A stretch of DNA of 64,000 bases from Mesorhizobium carmichaelinearum (GCF_900199455.1 NZ_FZQR01000002.1:310001-374000); one strand, 5' to 3'. Numbered from the stretch's first letter, positions 24,383-33,898 are shown. Numbers and translations are program-made. The notes: a model not told the origin generated them from the sequence alone.

Positions 24383-27363
24383 TGGCCGGCGTGCAGACAA
24401 ACCGGCTGGACAGTGGCGGCCTCATCGACCGCTCGGCACCGCTGAATTTCCGCTTCGACGGCAAGAGCTTTTCCGGCTTCCAGGGCGACACGCTGGCGTC
24501 GGCGCTCGTTGCCAATGGCGTCAAGCTGGTCGGCCGCTCGTTCAAATACCATCGCCCGCGCGGCATCCTGACCGCAGGCTCGGAAGAGCCCAACGCGCTG
24601 GTCGAACTGCGCACCGGCGCCCGGCGCGAGCCGAACACCAAGGCGACGACGGCCGAGCTTTATGAAGGGCTCGAGGCCGCCAGCCAGAACCGTTGGCCGT
24701 CGCTGCGCCACGATGTGATGTCGGTGAACCAGCTGTTCGCGCCGATCTTCGTCGCCGGCTTCTACTACAAGACCTTCATGTGGCCGGCGAAATTCTGGGA
24801 AGCGATCTACGAGCCGGCGATCCGCCGCGCCGCCGGCCTTGGCCGCGCTGCGGGCGTTGCCGATCCCGACCACTACGACAAGGCCTGGGCGCATTGCGAT
24901 GTGCTGATCGCCGGTTCCGGCCCGGCCGGTCTGGCGGCAGCATTGGCCGCCGGCCGCAGCGGCGCCCGTGTCATCCTGTGCGAGGAAGATTTCACGCTTG
25001 GCGGCCGCCTGCTCTCCGATGGCGGCATGATCGATGGCCTGCCGGCTGCCGAATGGCTGGTGCGGACGCAGGCTGAGTTGGCGGCAATGCCCGATGTCCG
25101 CATCATGACGCGCACGACGCTGTTCGGCGTCTATGATGGCGGTACCTATGGCGCGCTGGAGCGGGTCAACGACCATTTGCCCTCGGCGCCCGAACATCAG
25201 GTGCGCCAGCGGCTGTGGCGGGTCGTGGCCAAACGCTGTGTGGTCGCGGCCGGCGCCCTCGAACGTCCCATCGTCTTTGCCGGCAACGACACGCCAGGCG
25301 TGATGATGGCGTCGGCGATGCGAACCTATGTCGGGCGCTATGCTGCCGTTCCTGCAAAGCGGGTCGCACTGTTCACCAACAACGAGGATGGCTGGCGCAC
25401 AGTCGAGACAACGCTCGCAGCCGGGCTGCAGATCGCGGCGGTGATCGACGCACGGCCAGACGTTTCGCCGGCGCATCGTTCGCTGGCCTCCAAGAATGGC
25501 TTCACAGTGCTGCATGGCTCGGTCAGCGGCGTCGACGGCGGCAAGGATGGTGTCAGGAAAATCGCGGTGTCGCTGACCGGCGGCGCGCGCGCCGAAGTCG
25601 AAGCCGACGGGCTTGCCGTTTCCGGCGGCTGGAACCCGGCCGTCGGGCTGACCTCCTATCATCGCGGCCGGCCGAAATGGCGCGATGACATCGCCGCCTT
25701 CGTGCCCGACGGCGCGCCTCCCGGCATGGTCGCAGCGGGTGCCGCCAACGGCGATTTCGGCCTCGGCGCCTGCCTGAGCCAGGGGTTTGCCGCCGGGGCG
25801 GCAGCGGCACATGATACCGGACATGGCGGCGAGGCAGGCACCGCGCCAGTCGCTGACGACGAAGCTTTCGCGCTGACGCCGCTCTGGCATGTCGCCGGCA
25901 AGGGCAAGGCCTTCGTCGACTACCAGCACGACGTCACCGCGTCCGACATCGAACTCGCCCAGCGCGAGGGTTTCGAATCGGTCGAGCATCTGAAGCGTTA
26001 CACGACGCTCGGCATGGCGACCGACCAGGGCAAGACCTCGAATGTCGCCGGCCTCGCCATCATGGCAGCGGTGAGCGGCCGCTCCATCCCCGAGACCGGA
26101 ACGACGATCTACCGGCCGCCCTACGTGCCGGTCGCCATCGGCGCCTTTGCCGGCCATCATCGCGACGAGACCTTTCACGCGACACGGCTGACGCCTTCGC
26201 ATCACTGGGCCGCCGAACAGGGCGCCGTCTTCGTCGACACAGGACTCTGGAAGCGGGCGCAGTGGTACCCCCGCGCCGGCGAGAAGGACTGGCTGGAATC
26301 GGTGACCCGCGAGGTCACGGCGGTGCGCGGCGGCGTCGGTTTCTGCGATGTCTCGACGCTCGGCAAGATCGACGTGCATGGCCCGGATGCCGGCGCCTTC
26401 CTCGACCGCGTCTACATCAACACCTTCTCCAACCTCGCCGTCGGCAAGGCGCGCTACGGGTTGATGCTGCGCGAGGACGGCATCGTCTATGATGACGGCA
26501 CGACGTCGCGGCTGGCCGAGGACCACTATTTCCTGACCACTACCACGGCCAAGGCCGGACTGGTGATGCAGCATCTCGAATTCTGCCGGCAGGTGCTGTT
26601 TCCCGAGCTCGATGTGCAGTTGACTTCGGTCTCCGACCAGTGGGCGCAATTCTCCATCGCCGGCCCCAAGACCCGCGATCTGCTGAAGGAGATCGTCGAC
26701 CCGGCGGAGGACCTTTCCAACGAAGGTTTTCCGTTCATGGCCGCGCGCGAAGTCGCTTTGCGCGGCGGTATCAGGGCGCGGCTGTTCCGCATCTCCTTCT
26801 CCGGCGAGATGGCGTTCGAGATTTCGGTGCCGGCCCGCTACGGCGAGGCGATGGCGCGCAATCTGATGCTGGCCGGCAAACAATTCGGCGTCACACCCTA
26901 CGGCACCGAGGCACTCGGCGTGATGCGCGTTGAAAAGGGTCACATCGCCGGACCGGAACTGAGTGGCACGACGACCGCGGCCGATCTTGGCCTCGGCAAG
27001 ATGATGTCGACCAAGAAAGATTTCATCGGCCGCGTCATGGCCGGCCGCGAAGCGCTGGTCGCGCCGGATCGTCAGGTCGTGGTCGGCATCAGACCAACGG
27101 ACAGAGCGCGCCGGCTGCGCTCCGGTGCGCACATCATCCCGAAAGGGCAGACACCCGGGCCGGGTAACGACCAAGGCTATGTCACCTCGGTCTGCTTCTC
27201 GCCGACATCCGACCAGTGGATCGGGCTGGCGCTTGTCGAGCACGGCCGCGAACGCATCGGCGAGATAGTCCACGCGCATGACCCGATACGCGGCGAGGAC
27301 TATGACGTCGAACTCTGCAATCCCGTCTTCTACGATCCGGATGGAGGGCGCCAGCGTGGCTGA
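24382..27363 (+). CDS. mgdC: N-methylglutamate dehydrogenase subunit C (sarcosine oxidase alpha-like)
   Basis: A 993-residue alpha subunit. Domains in order: an N-terminal SoxA segment (SFSGFQGDTLASALVANGV, the small ferredoxin-like fold lacking cysteines), a dinucleotide-binding domain with GSGPAG at residues 178-183, an amine oxidase-type middle, and a C-terminal GcvT tetrahydrofolate domain from about residue 600. Folate-domain hallmarks include GFCDVSTLGKIDVHGPDAGAFLDR and YGTEALGVMRVEKGHI. It passes the methyl-derived formaldehyde to tetrahydrofolate. The start ATG at 24382 overlaps the mgdB stop; translational coupling is likely. Confidence 0.9.
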   Translation: MAGVQTNRLDSGGLIDRSAPLNFRFDGKSFSGFQGDTLASALVANGVKLVGRSFKYHRPRGILTAGSEEPNALVELRTGARREPNTKATTAELYEGLEAASQNRWPSLRHDVMSVNQLFAPIFVAGFYYKTFMWPAKFWEAIYEPAIRRAAGLGRAAGVADPDHYDKAWAHCDVLIAGSGPAGLAAALAAGRSGARVILCEEDFTLGGRLLSDGGMIDGLPAAEWLVRTQAELAAMPDVRIMTRTTLFGVYDGGTYGALERVNDHLPSAPEHQVRQRLWRVVAKRCVVAAGALERPIVFAGNDTPGVMMASAMRTYVGRYAAVPAKRVALFTNNEDGWRTVETTLAAGLQIAAVIDARPDVSPAHRSLASKNGFTVLHGSVSGVDGGKDGVRKIAVSLTGGARAEVEADGLAVSGGWNPAVGLTSYHRGRPKWRDDIAAFVPDGAPPGMVAAGAANGDFGLGACLSQGFAAGAAAAHDTGHGGEAGTAPVADDEAFALTPLWHVAGKGKAFVDYQHDVTASDIELAQREGFESVEHLKRYTTLGMATDQGKTSNVAGLAIMAAVSGRSIPETGTTIYRPPYVPVAIGAFAGHHRDETFHATRLTPSHHWAAEQGAVFVDTGLWKRAQWYPRAGEKDWLESVTREVTAVRGGVGFCDVSTLGKIDVHGPDAGAFLDRVYINTFSNLAVGKARYGLMLREDGIVYDDGTTSRLAEDHYFLTTTTAKAGLVMQHLEFCRQVLFPELDVQLTSVSDQWAQFSIAGPKTRDLLKEIVDPAEDLSNEGFPFMAAREVALRGGIRARLFRISFSGEMAFEISVPARYGEAMARNLMLAGKQFGVTPYGTEALGVMRVEKGHIAGPELSGTTTAADLGLGKMMSTKKDFIGRVMAGREALVAPDRQVVVGIRPTDRARRLRSGAHIIPKGQTPGPGNDQGYVTSVCFSPTSDQWIGLALVEHGRERIGEIVHAHDPIRGEDYDVELCNPVFYDPDGGRQRG

Positions 27364-27976
27364 GTTTTCCTGGGACATCCGCAGTCCACTCGAGCGGGCG
27401 CTTGTATCGGGTGCTTATGGTGCGCCGGGCGATGCCGGCGTGGCGCTGACTGAAATCCGCAATTTCGACCTGGTGCAAGTGATGGCGCGGCGCGGCAAGG
27501 CGGCGGAGATGAGCAAGGCTGCGAAGGGTAGGTTCGACGTCGCTGCGCCGGAAACGCCGAAGGTGGCCCGTACAGCCGACGCAACACTGATCTGGTCGGG
27601 ACCAGATCAGTTTTTCGTCCTGTCGAAAGGCGGCAAGCACGGGATTGGAGCGCTTGGCCAAGCCTTCGCGCAATCGGCGTCGCTGTCCGACCAGTCGCAT
27701 GCGCGAGTGCTGATCAGCGTATCCGGCACCAAGGCGCGGGCGATGTTGGCCAAGCTGTCGTCGATCGATCTGCACCCCGATGTGTTCGCGATTGGCGCGG
27801 CTGCCGCGACCTCGATGGACCACACCAGCGTCACGCTCTGGCGGAGCGCTGATCGGGATGGATTGGCCGTGTTCAGCGTTCTGGTGTTCGCGACATTCGC
27901 CGAGAGCCTGTGGCATACGATGCTGGACTCGGCTGCGGAGTATGGCTTGGCGATCAATCATTCCGAGGATCTTTAA
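27356..27976 (+). CDS. mgdD: N-methylglutamate dehydrogenase subunit D (sarcosine oxidase gamma-like)
   Basis: A 206-residue SoxG-like subunit with a folate-barrel-like fold; it closes the heterotetramer. Family segments include LIWSGPDQFFVLS and ISVSGTKARAMLAKLSSIDLHPDVF. A GTG start at 27356 is chosen because GGAGGG lies 7 bases upstream; an ATG at 27341 is also in frame. The gene overlaps mgdC by 8 bases. It is the last gene of the N-methylglutamate block; 158 bases then separate it from tdm. Confidence 0.82.
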   Translation: MAEFSWDIRSPLERALVSGAYGAPGDAGVALTEIRNFDLVQVMARRGKAAEMSKAAKGRFDVAAPETPKVARTADATLIWSGPDQFFVLSKGGKHGIGALGQAFAQSASLSDQSHARVLISVSGTKARAMLAKLSSIDLHPDVFAIGAAAATSMDHTSVTLWRSADRDGLAVFSVLVFATFAESLWHTMLDSAAEYGLAINHSEDL

Positions 27977-28085
27977 CTCGCCAAACTCGGAAGATAAGGC
28001 TGAGCAACGAACTCACACCTTGTTCACATCCGGCCCGCCCACCTTCGCCTTGCCAAACGCGATCCCCCTGCTATTCTTGCTGCTA

Positions 28086-28108
28086 AAATAATTTCACACA
28101 CAGGCAAA
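28086..28108 (+). promoter_or_regulatory. Shared methylamine-island motif, copy 3 (upstream of tdm)
   Basis: AAATAATTTCA, four bases, CAGGCAAA, ending 26 bases before the tdm start codon. It is identical outside the four-base gap to the copy at 14878-14900. Its location just before tdm makes an operator or activator site likely. Confidence 0.5.
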
Positions 28109-28134
28109 CTTGTTTCTCGAACCGCAAGGCTGAG

Positions 28135-30504
28135 ATGAGCCAGTCGCCCTACCCCACGGTCACAGCCGGACCGCCGCGCCCGAGCCTCATCCTGAGGCCC
28201 GGCCAGATCGCGCTGCCGCCAGGCATGCAGCGTTACACGATCCAGGGCAATGGTGCGGTGCTGATCGAGGTCGAGGCGGGCGATACGATCACGGTGCGCA
28301 ATGTCGAAGGCGGCCAGGCTTGCGAGTTGCTGGCCTGGGACGCCACAGGTGCCACCGATCCCTCCATCTTCGGTGAAAAATCGAACAGCAATGCCGCCGG
28401 CATCAAGGCACTGCTCACCGAGGGCGACGACAGTATCGGCGCGTTGCGGCGCGGCATTGCGCGCCGGCAGGTGGTGCTCGATCAGGCAAAGGCCGTGCGC
28501 GTGTTCGGCGCCGCGACACCCGCCGGGACGGAGCAGAGTTTCACCATCGCGCGCGACGGCTCGATGATCGTAGCCGCGCCAGGCGGCCCAATGCTCGTCG
28601 ACGGCCATGACACGGCAACGCCGCTCGCCGTCATCGTTCGACGCGCCACGATCCGCCTGAAGACAAAATCGCAGCTTGCCGATCCGCTCGCCGATCCTGT
28701 GCTCGACCTGCGCGTCCATTCAGCGACGGCCGAATCCTACTTCGTCAAGGCCGGCGACTATCTGCAGATCATCGATGTCGATGGCCGCCAGTGCACCGAT
28801 TTCCAGTGCTTCTCGGCGCGCAAGCTCGACAAGGGCCTCGACCATCCACTCGACGTGACGACGACCCGCACGCTGATGGGGTCGAGCTATCCGATGCCCG
28901 GCCTGCACTCGAAATATTACGACCAGGACATGGAGCCACTGGTCGAGGTGGTGCAGGACACATGCGGCCGGCACGATGCCTTCGCGCTCGCCTGTGCCGC
29001 CAAATATTACGACGACATCGGCTATCCCGGGCACACCAACTGCTCGGAGAATTTCAACGGCGCGCTGGCCGGCAAGGGCGTCAATCCGCGCGCCGGCTGG
29101 ATGGCGATCAACTTCTTCTTCAACACCGCCATCGACGCGCATGGCGTCATGGTCTCGGACGAGCCGTGGTCGCGGCCCGGCGACTATGTGCTGTTGCGCG
29201 CGCTGACCGACATCGTCTGCGTGTCCTCCGCCTGCCCGGACGACACGACACCGGCCAATGGCTGGGATCTCACCGACATCCATGTGCGGAGCTATTCCGG
29301 CCAGCACAAATTCTCGCGAGCGATCGCCAGACGCATGACGCCCGATTCGGAACCGAAAATGACCCGCGAGACCGCCTTCCATTCGTCCTTCGCCAAGCAC
29401 ACCCGCAATTTCTCGGAATACAGGGGCTACTGGCTGGCCAACTCGTTCGCCAAGGACGGGCCGATCGCCGAATACTGGGCCTGCCGCCAGGATGCCGTGA
29501 TCATGGACCTGTCGCCGCTCAGAAAATTCGAGGTCACCGGCCCGGATTCCGAAGCACTGCTGCAATACACGCTGACCCGCGACGTGAAGAAACTCGGCGT
29601 CGGCCAGGTCGTCTATTCGGCCATGTGCTACGAACATGGCGGCATGATCGACGACGGCACGCTGGTCAGGCTCGGCAAGGACAATTTCCGCTGGGTCGGC
29701 GGCGATGATCTGTCCGGCGAATGGCTGCGCGAAACCGCGAAGAAACTCGGCCTCAACGTGCTGGTACGTTCGTCGACCGACCAGATGCACAATGTCGCCG
29801 TGCAGGGGCCGAAGAGCCGCGATATCCTGAGAGAAGTGATCTGGACCTCGCCGCTGCAGCCGTCGATCGACGAGCTCGAATGGTTCCGCTTCGCCGTCGC
29901 CCGCATCGGTGGCGGCAACGGCATTCCGGTGGTCGTCTCGCGCACCGGCTATACCGGCGAGCTCGGCTACGAGATCTGGTGCCATCCGCGCGACGCGGAA
30001 AAGGTGTTCGACGCGATCTGGGAGGCCGGCCAGCCGCATGGGCTGAAGCCGATGGGCCTGCAAGCGCTCGACATGGTGCGCATCGAGGCCGGGCTGATCT
30101 TCGCGGGCTATGAATTTTCCGACCAGACCGATCCGTTCGAGGCCGGCATCGGCTTCACCGTGCCGCTGAAGACCAAGACCGACGATTTCATCGGCCGCGA
30201 CGCGCTGATCCGGCGCAAGGAAAACCCGCAAAACAGACTGGTCGGGCTCGACATCGACAGCAATGTCGCGGTCAGTCATGGCGATTGCGTCCATGTCGGC
30301 CGCGCCCAGATTGGCGTCGTCACCTCGGGCACGCGCTCGCCGGTGCTCGGCAAGAACATCGCGCTGGCCAGGCTCGACGTCACCCATGCCGCCATCGGCA
30401 CGGAGGTCGAGATCGGCAAGCTCGACGGCCATGCCAAACGGCTGCCGGCGCGAGTCGTCGCCTTCGCCCATTACGATCCGCAGAAGACCAGGCCGCGCTC
30501 CTGA
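28135..30504 (+). CDS. tdm: Trimethylamine N-oxide demethylase (DUF1989 + GcvT)
   Basis: A 789-residue two-part enzyme that cleaves TMAO to dimethylamine and formaldehyde. The N-terminal half is DUF1989-like, roughly residues 20-390, with the metal-binding cysteine regions GHTNCSENFNGAL and DIVCVSSACPDD. The C-terminal half from about residue 405 is a GcvT tetrahydrofolate domain with VIMDLSPLRKFEVTGPDSEALLQ, SRTGYTGELGYEIWCHP and GLQALDMVRIEAGL. The fused architecture is that of known Tdm proteins, where formaldehyde is channelled to folate. The N-terminal part contains a further, weaker DUF1989-like repeat. It sits after mgdD and before an APC permease. Confidence 0.92.
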   Translation: MSQSPYPTVTAGPPRPSLILRPGQIALPPGMQRYTIQGNGAVLIEVEAGDTITVRNVEGGQACELLAWDATGATDPSIFGEKSNSNAAGIKALLTEGDDSIGALRRGIARRQVVLDQAKAVRVFGAATPAGTEQSFTIARDGSMIVAAPGGPMLVDGHDTATPLAVIVRRATIRLKTKSQLADPLADPVLDLRVHSATAESYFVKAGDYLQIIDVDGRQCTDFQCFSARKLDKGLDHPLDVTTTRTLMGSSYPMPGLHSKYYDQDMEPLVEVVQDTCGRHDAFALACAAKYYDDIGYPGHTNCSENFNGALAGKGVNPRAGWMAINFFFNTAIDAHGVMVSDEPWSRPGDYVLLRALTDIVCVSSACPDDTTPANGWDLTDIHVRSYSGQHKFSRAIARRMTPDSEPKMTRETAFHSSFAKHTRNFSEYRGYWLANSFAKDGPIAEYWACRQDAVIMDLSPLRKFEVTGPDSEALLQYTLTRDVKKLGVGQVVYSAMCYEHGGMIDDGTLVRLGKDNFRWVGGDDLSGEWLRETAKKLGLNVLVRSSTDQMHNVAVQGPKSRDILREVIWTSPLQPSIDELEWFRFAVARIGGGNGIPVVVSRTGYTGELGYEIWCHPRDAEKVFDAIWEAGQPHGLKPMGLQALDMVRIEAGLIFAGYEFSDQTDPFEAGIGFTVPLKTKTDDFIGRDALIRRKENPQNRLVGLDIDSNVAVSHGDCVHVGRAQIGVVTSGTRSPVLGKNIALARLDVTHAAIGTEVEIGKLDGHAKRLPARVVAFAHYDPQKTRPRS

Positions 30505-30758
30505 CTGCTGCCTTCCGCACAGCCAAAACCGCGCGCCGGCAGCGCCGCGAAGCGTATTGTGGCGTGCGCGCGTAAGCGTGATGTGCACGGCGTCACAAAA
30601 CGCTTGACGTGAAAGCGCGCCGGATCAATCTTCACTGCTAAGAAAAAAATGCGACTGAGTGGAAACACCGGAGTCGTGCGGTCAAGTGCCGGGGAGCAAG
30701 CTTCGCAAAGCCGAGGCATCGCCGGCGGGGAACACTTACAAAAGGGGAAGTCACTGAC
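30505..30758. promoter_or_regulatory. Intergenic region before the second APC permease
   Basis: 254 bases without a convincing gene. No strong -35/-10 pair or shared motif stands out. A ribosome site (AAAGGGGAAG) precedes the permease start at 30759. Confidence 0.35.
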
Positions 30759-32468
30759 ATGAGCACCATTAGCACGGCCCTCGAGCAGCCTGCCGAAAGC
30801 AAGCTGCTCAGGCATATCGACTGGCGCGGCGCCTTCTGGGTGGCAAGCGGCGTTCCGGCGCTGGTCCTGTTTTCGATCGGCGGCATCGCCGGTACGACCG
30901 GAACGCTGGCCTTCCTGATCTGGACGGTGTCCATGATCATGGGGTTCCTGCAATCCTTCACCTATGCGGAGATCGCCGGCCTGTTCCCGAACAAGTCGGG
31001 CGGCGCCTCGATCTACGGCGCCACGGCCTGGCTGCGCTACTCCAAGTTCATCGCGCCGCTGTCGGTGTGGTGCAACTGGTTCGCCTGGTCGCCGGTGCTG
31101 TCGCTCGGCTGCTCGATCGCCGCCGCCTATATCCTCAACGCGCTGGCGCCGGTGCCGCTGTTCACCGAAACCTCGGCGGAAGTCGTCGCCTATATCGCGG
31201 CGCATGCCGGGACGGCGCCCGGCGATGCGATTGCCGCGGTGACGACCGCCGCGACACCGGCGATCCGCAACTGGACGCTGTACAGCCACACGCTGGGTCC
31301 GGTCTCCTTCACCTTCAATGCGACCTTCTTCATCGGCGCAGTGCTGATGCTGATCATCTTCTCGATCCAGCATCGCGGCATTCTCGGCACCGCCAATGTG
31401 CAGAAATATATCGGCCTGCTGGTCATCATCCCGATGCTGATCGTCGGCGTCGTGCCGATCTTCACCGGGCAGATCAACTGGGCCAACTTCTCGCCGCTGG
31501 TGCCGCTGGCCGCCGCCTATGCGCCGGACCCCGGCTCCTGGAACATCGCCGGCTGGACGCTGGTGCTTGGCGGCATGTTCATCGCCGCCTGGTCGACCTA
31601 CGGTTTTGAAACCGCTGTCTGCTACACCTCCGAGTTCAAAAACCCCGGTACCGACACCTTCAAGGCCATCTTCTATTCCGGCCTGCTGTGCATGCTTCTG
31701 TTCATCCTGGTGCCTTTCACCTTCCAGGGCGTGCTGGGCCTCAACGGCATGCTGGCGACACCAATCGTCGATGGCTCCGGCGTGGCGGACGCGCTGGCCG
31801 GCATGGTCGGCGGCGGCAAGATTATCCACAGCCTCTTGGTGATGCTGATGATCCTGGCGCTGGTGCTGTGCATCATGACGGCGATGGCCGGCTCCTCGCG
31901 CACGCTCTACCAGGGCTCGGTCGATGGCTGGCTGCCGCGCTATCTCAGCCACGTCAACGAGCATGGCGCGCCGACCCGTGCCATGTGGACCGACCTCTGC
32001 TTCAACCTGATCGTGCTGGCCATCGCCTCGGCCGATGCGACGAGCTTCTTCTTCATCCTCGCCGTGTCGAACTGCGGCTACATCATCTTCAACTTCCTCA
32101 ACCTCAATGCCGGCTGGATCCACCGCATCGACAACGGCCATATCGCGCGGCCCTGGAAGGCGCCGAGCTGGCTCCTGGGGATCGGGGCGATCTTCGCCTA
32201 TGTCAATGCGATCTTCATGGGCGCCGGTGCCAAGGTGTGGAATCCGATGGCGCTGTGGGCCGGGCTGATCACGGCGGCGCTGATCATCCCGGTGTTCTGC
32301 TTCCGCCACTACATCCAGGACAAGGGCAAGTTCCCCGACCACATGCTGGCCGATCTCGGCATGACGGGAGCCGACCTCGCGGTGAAGAAAGCGGGCATGC
32401 TGCCTTATCTGACGCTGGTTGCCGGTGTTGTGGTGATGCTGCTCGCCAACTGGCTGTTCGTCATCTGA
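30759..32468 (+). CDS. APC-family permease at the end of the methylamine island
   Basis: A 569-residue permease with about twelve to fourteen membrane segments, longer than the other APC protein in this window and not closely similar to it by eye. Features include FPNKSGGASIYGATAWLRYSKF near the second helix, ILGTANVQKYIGLL, and STYGFETAVCYTSEFKNPGTDTFKAI, a segment often found in loop 6-7 of APC members. A ribosome site AGGGGAAG precedes the ATG. By position after tdm it may bring in TMAO or a methylated amine, or export an intermediate; the substrate is unknown. A strong terminator follows. Confidence 0.8.
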   Translation: MSTISTALEQPAESKLLRHIDWRGAFWVASGVPALVLFSIGGIAGTTGTLAFLIWTVSMIMGFLQSFTYAEIAGLFPNKSGGASIYGATAWLRYSKFIAPLSVWCNWFAWSPVLSLGCSIAAAYILNALAPVPLFTETSAEVVAYIAAHAGTAPGDAIAAVTTAATPAIRNWTLYSHTLGPVSFTFNATFFIGAVLMLIIFSIQHRGILGTANVQKYIGLLVIIPMLIVGVVPIFTGQINWANFSPLVPLAAAYAPDPGSWNIAGWTLVLGGMFIAAWSTYGFETAVCYTSEFKNPGTDTFKAIFYSGLLCMLLFILVPFTFQGVLGLNGMLATPIVDGSGVADALAGMVGGGKIIHSLLVMLMILALVLCIMTAMAGSSRTLYQGSVDGWLPRYLSHVNEHGAPTRAMWTDLCFNLIVLAIASADATSFFFILAVSNCGYIIFNFLNLNAGWIHRIDNGHIARPWKAPSWLLGIGAIFAYVNAIFMGAGAKVWNPMALWAGLITAALIIPVFCFRHYIQDKGKFPDHMLADLGMTGADLAVKKAGMLPYLTLVAGVVVMLLANWLFVI

Positions 32469-32487
32469 CAGGCCGACTTAAAGAAAC

Positions 32488-32513
32488 ATCGGGCGCGCTT
32501 CGGCGCGCCCGAT
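32488..32513. terminator. Factor-independent terminator with UUCG loop
   Basis: An 11-base perfect stem (ATCGGGCGCGC / GCGCGCCCGAT) around the very stable tetraloop TTCG, then CCTTTTCC. It closes the plus-strand methylamine island and, being symmetrical, may serve the convergent monooxygenase gene as well. Confidence 0.8.
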
Positions 32514-32542
32514 CCTTTTCCGCCACCGGCCGGAGCTTCGCG

Positions 32543-33898
32543 TCAACCGACCTTGCGGACCGCCGCCTTCGGGTCTTCGAAAAACCGGTTGGGCGGCCGC
32601 TTCAGGCCGAGATTCTCGCGCAGCGTCGAACCCTCATACTGCCGCCTGAAGATGCCGCGCCGCTGCAGCTCGGGCACCACCTTCTCGACGAAATCGTCGA
32701 GCCCGGCGGGCAGATAGGGAAACATGATGTTGAAGCCGTCCGATCCCTCGGTGACCAGCCATTCCTCCATCTCGTCGGCGATGGTCTGCGGCGTGCCGAC
32801 GAAGGCGAGGCCGGAATAGCCGCCGAGCCTCTGGGCAAGCTGGCGGACCGTCAGATTTTCATTCCGGGCGAGCTCAATGACACGCTCGCGGCTGCTCTTC
32901 GAGGCATTGGTCTCCGGTATGTCAGGCAAAGCGGCATCGGGATCAAAGGCCGATGCGTCGTGTCCAAGCGCGATCGACAGCGAGGCAATGCCGCTCTCGT
33001 AATAGACCAGGCTGTCAAGCTTCGCCCGCTTGGCCCGGGCGTCCTCGACACTGTCGCCGACAATGACGAAGGCGCCAGGCAGGATCTTGATGTCGTCGCG
33101 CGAGCGGCCGAGTTTTTGTGCCCTGCCCTTGACGTCGGCAAAGAAGCGTTGCCCTGCGGCAAGATCACCATGGGCAGCGAAAATCACCTCCGCCGTCTCG
33201 GCGGCCAGTTGCCGCCCGGCCTCCGAGGCACCGGCCTGGACGATAACCGGCCAGCCCTGCACCGGCCGGGCTATGTTGAGCGGCCCACGCACCGAAAGGT
33301 GTTCGCCCTTGTGGTCCAGCACATGCAGCCTGGCCGGATCGAAATAGAGCCCGCTTTCGGCATCGCGGATGAAGGCGTCGTCGGCAAAGCTGTCCCACAG
33401 GCCGGTGACGACATCGTAGAATTCCCGCGCCCGGTGATAGCGCTCGTCATGCTCGACATGTTCGTCCAGCCCGAAGTTCAGCGCCGCATCGGGATTGGAC
33501 GTGGTGACGATGTTCCAGCCGGCGCGGCCGCCGCTAATGTGGTCGAGCGACGCGAAGCGGCGGGCTATGTGATAGGGCGCATCGAAGGTCGTCGATGCGG
33601 TGGCGACCAGCCCGATATGGTCGGTGACGGCAGCCAGCGCCGACAGCAGCGTGAACGGCTCGAACGAGGTGACCGTGTGGCTGCGCCGCAGCGCCTCGAT
33701 CGGCATGTTGAGCACCGCCAGGTGGTCGGCCATGAAGAAAGCGTCGAACTTCGCCGCCTCCAGCGTCTGCGCGAAACGCTTCAGATGCGCGAAGTTGAAG
33801 TTGGCGTCGGGATAGGCGCCGGGATAGCGCCAGGCGCCGGTGTGCAAGCTGACCGGGCGCATGAAGGCGCCGAGCCGCAATTGCCGTTTTTCTGCCAT
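32543..33898 (-). CDS. LLM-class flavin-dependent monooxygenase (NtaA/SnaA/DszA type)
   Basis: A 451-residue bacterial luciferase-like monooxygenase of the NtaA/SnaA/DszA group, which uses reduced FMN and oxygen to attack amines, sulfones or related substrates. Signature segments: LGAFMRPVSLHTGAWRYP at the N-terminus, FFMADHLAVLN, THVTSFEP-like HTVTSFEPFTLLSALAAVTDHIGL, and GRAGWNIVTTSNPDAALNFG. A partner flavin reductase is not in this window. The gene is the only one between two convergent/tandem units and is read alone on the minus strand. Its closeness to the methylamine island may be chance; its substrate is unknown. Confidence 0.85.
   Translation of the reverse strand: MAEKRQLRLGAFMRPVSLHTGAWRYPGAYPDANFNFAHLKRFAQTLEAAKFDAFFMADHLAVLNMPIEALRRSHTVTSFEPFTLLSALAAVTDHIGLVATASTTFDAPYHIARRFASLDHISGGRAGWNIVTTSNPDAALNFGLDEHVEHDERYHRAREFYDVVTGLWDSFADDAFIRDAESGLYFDPARLHVLDHKGEHLSVRGPLNIARPVQGWPVIVQAGASEAGRQLAAETAEVIFAAHGDLAAGQRFFADVKGRAQKLGRSRDDIKILPGAFVIVGDSVEDARAKRAKLDSLVYYESGIASLSIALGHDASAFDPDAALPDIPETNASKSSRERVIELARNENLTVRQLAQRLGGYSGLAFVGTPQTIADEMEEWLVTEGSDGFNIMFPYLPAGLDDFVEKVVPELQRRGIFRRQYEGSTLRENLGLKRPPNRFFEDPKAAVRKVG

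Noticed and set aside
24226..27378. Open frame of 1050 codons on the minus strand
   Set aside because: It lies opposite mgdC, which has clear domains. High GC and codon bias open long antisense frames; the translation shows no known motif and is rich in Arg, Asp and His as expected for such shadows.
22837..27976. Heterotetrameric sarcosine oxidase
   Set aside because: Subunit order beta, delta, alpha, gamma fits sarcosine oxidase too, but the position directly after mgsABC and gmaS favours N-methylglutamate dehydrogenase. Biochemistry would be decisive.
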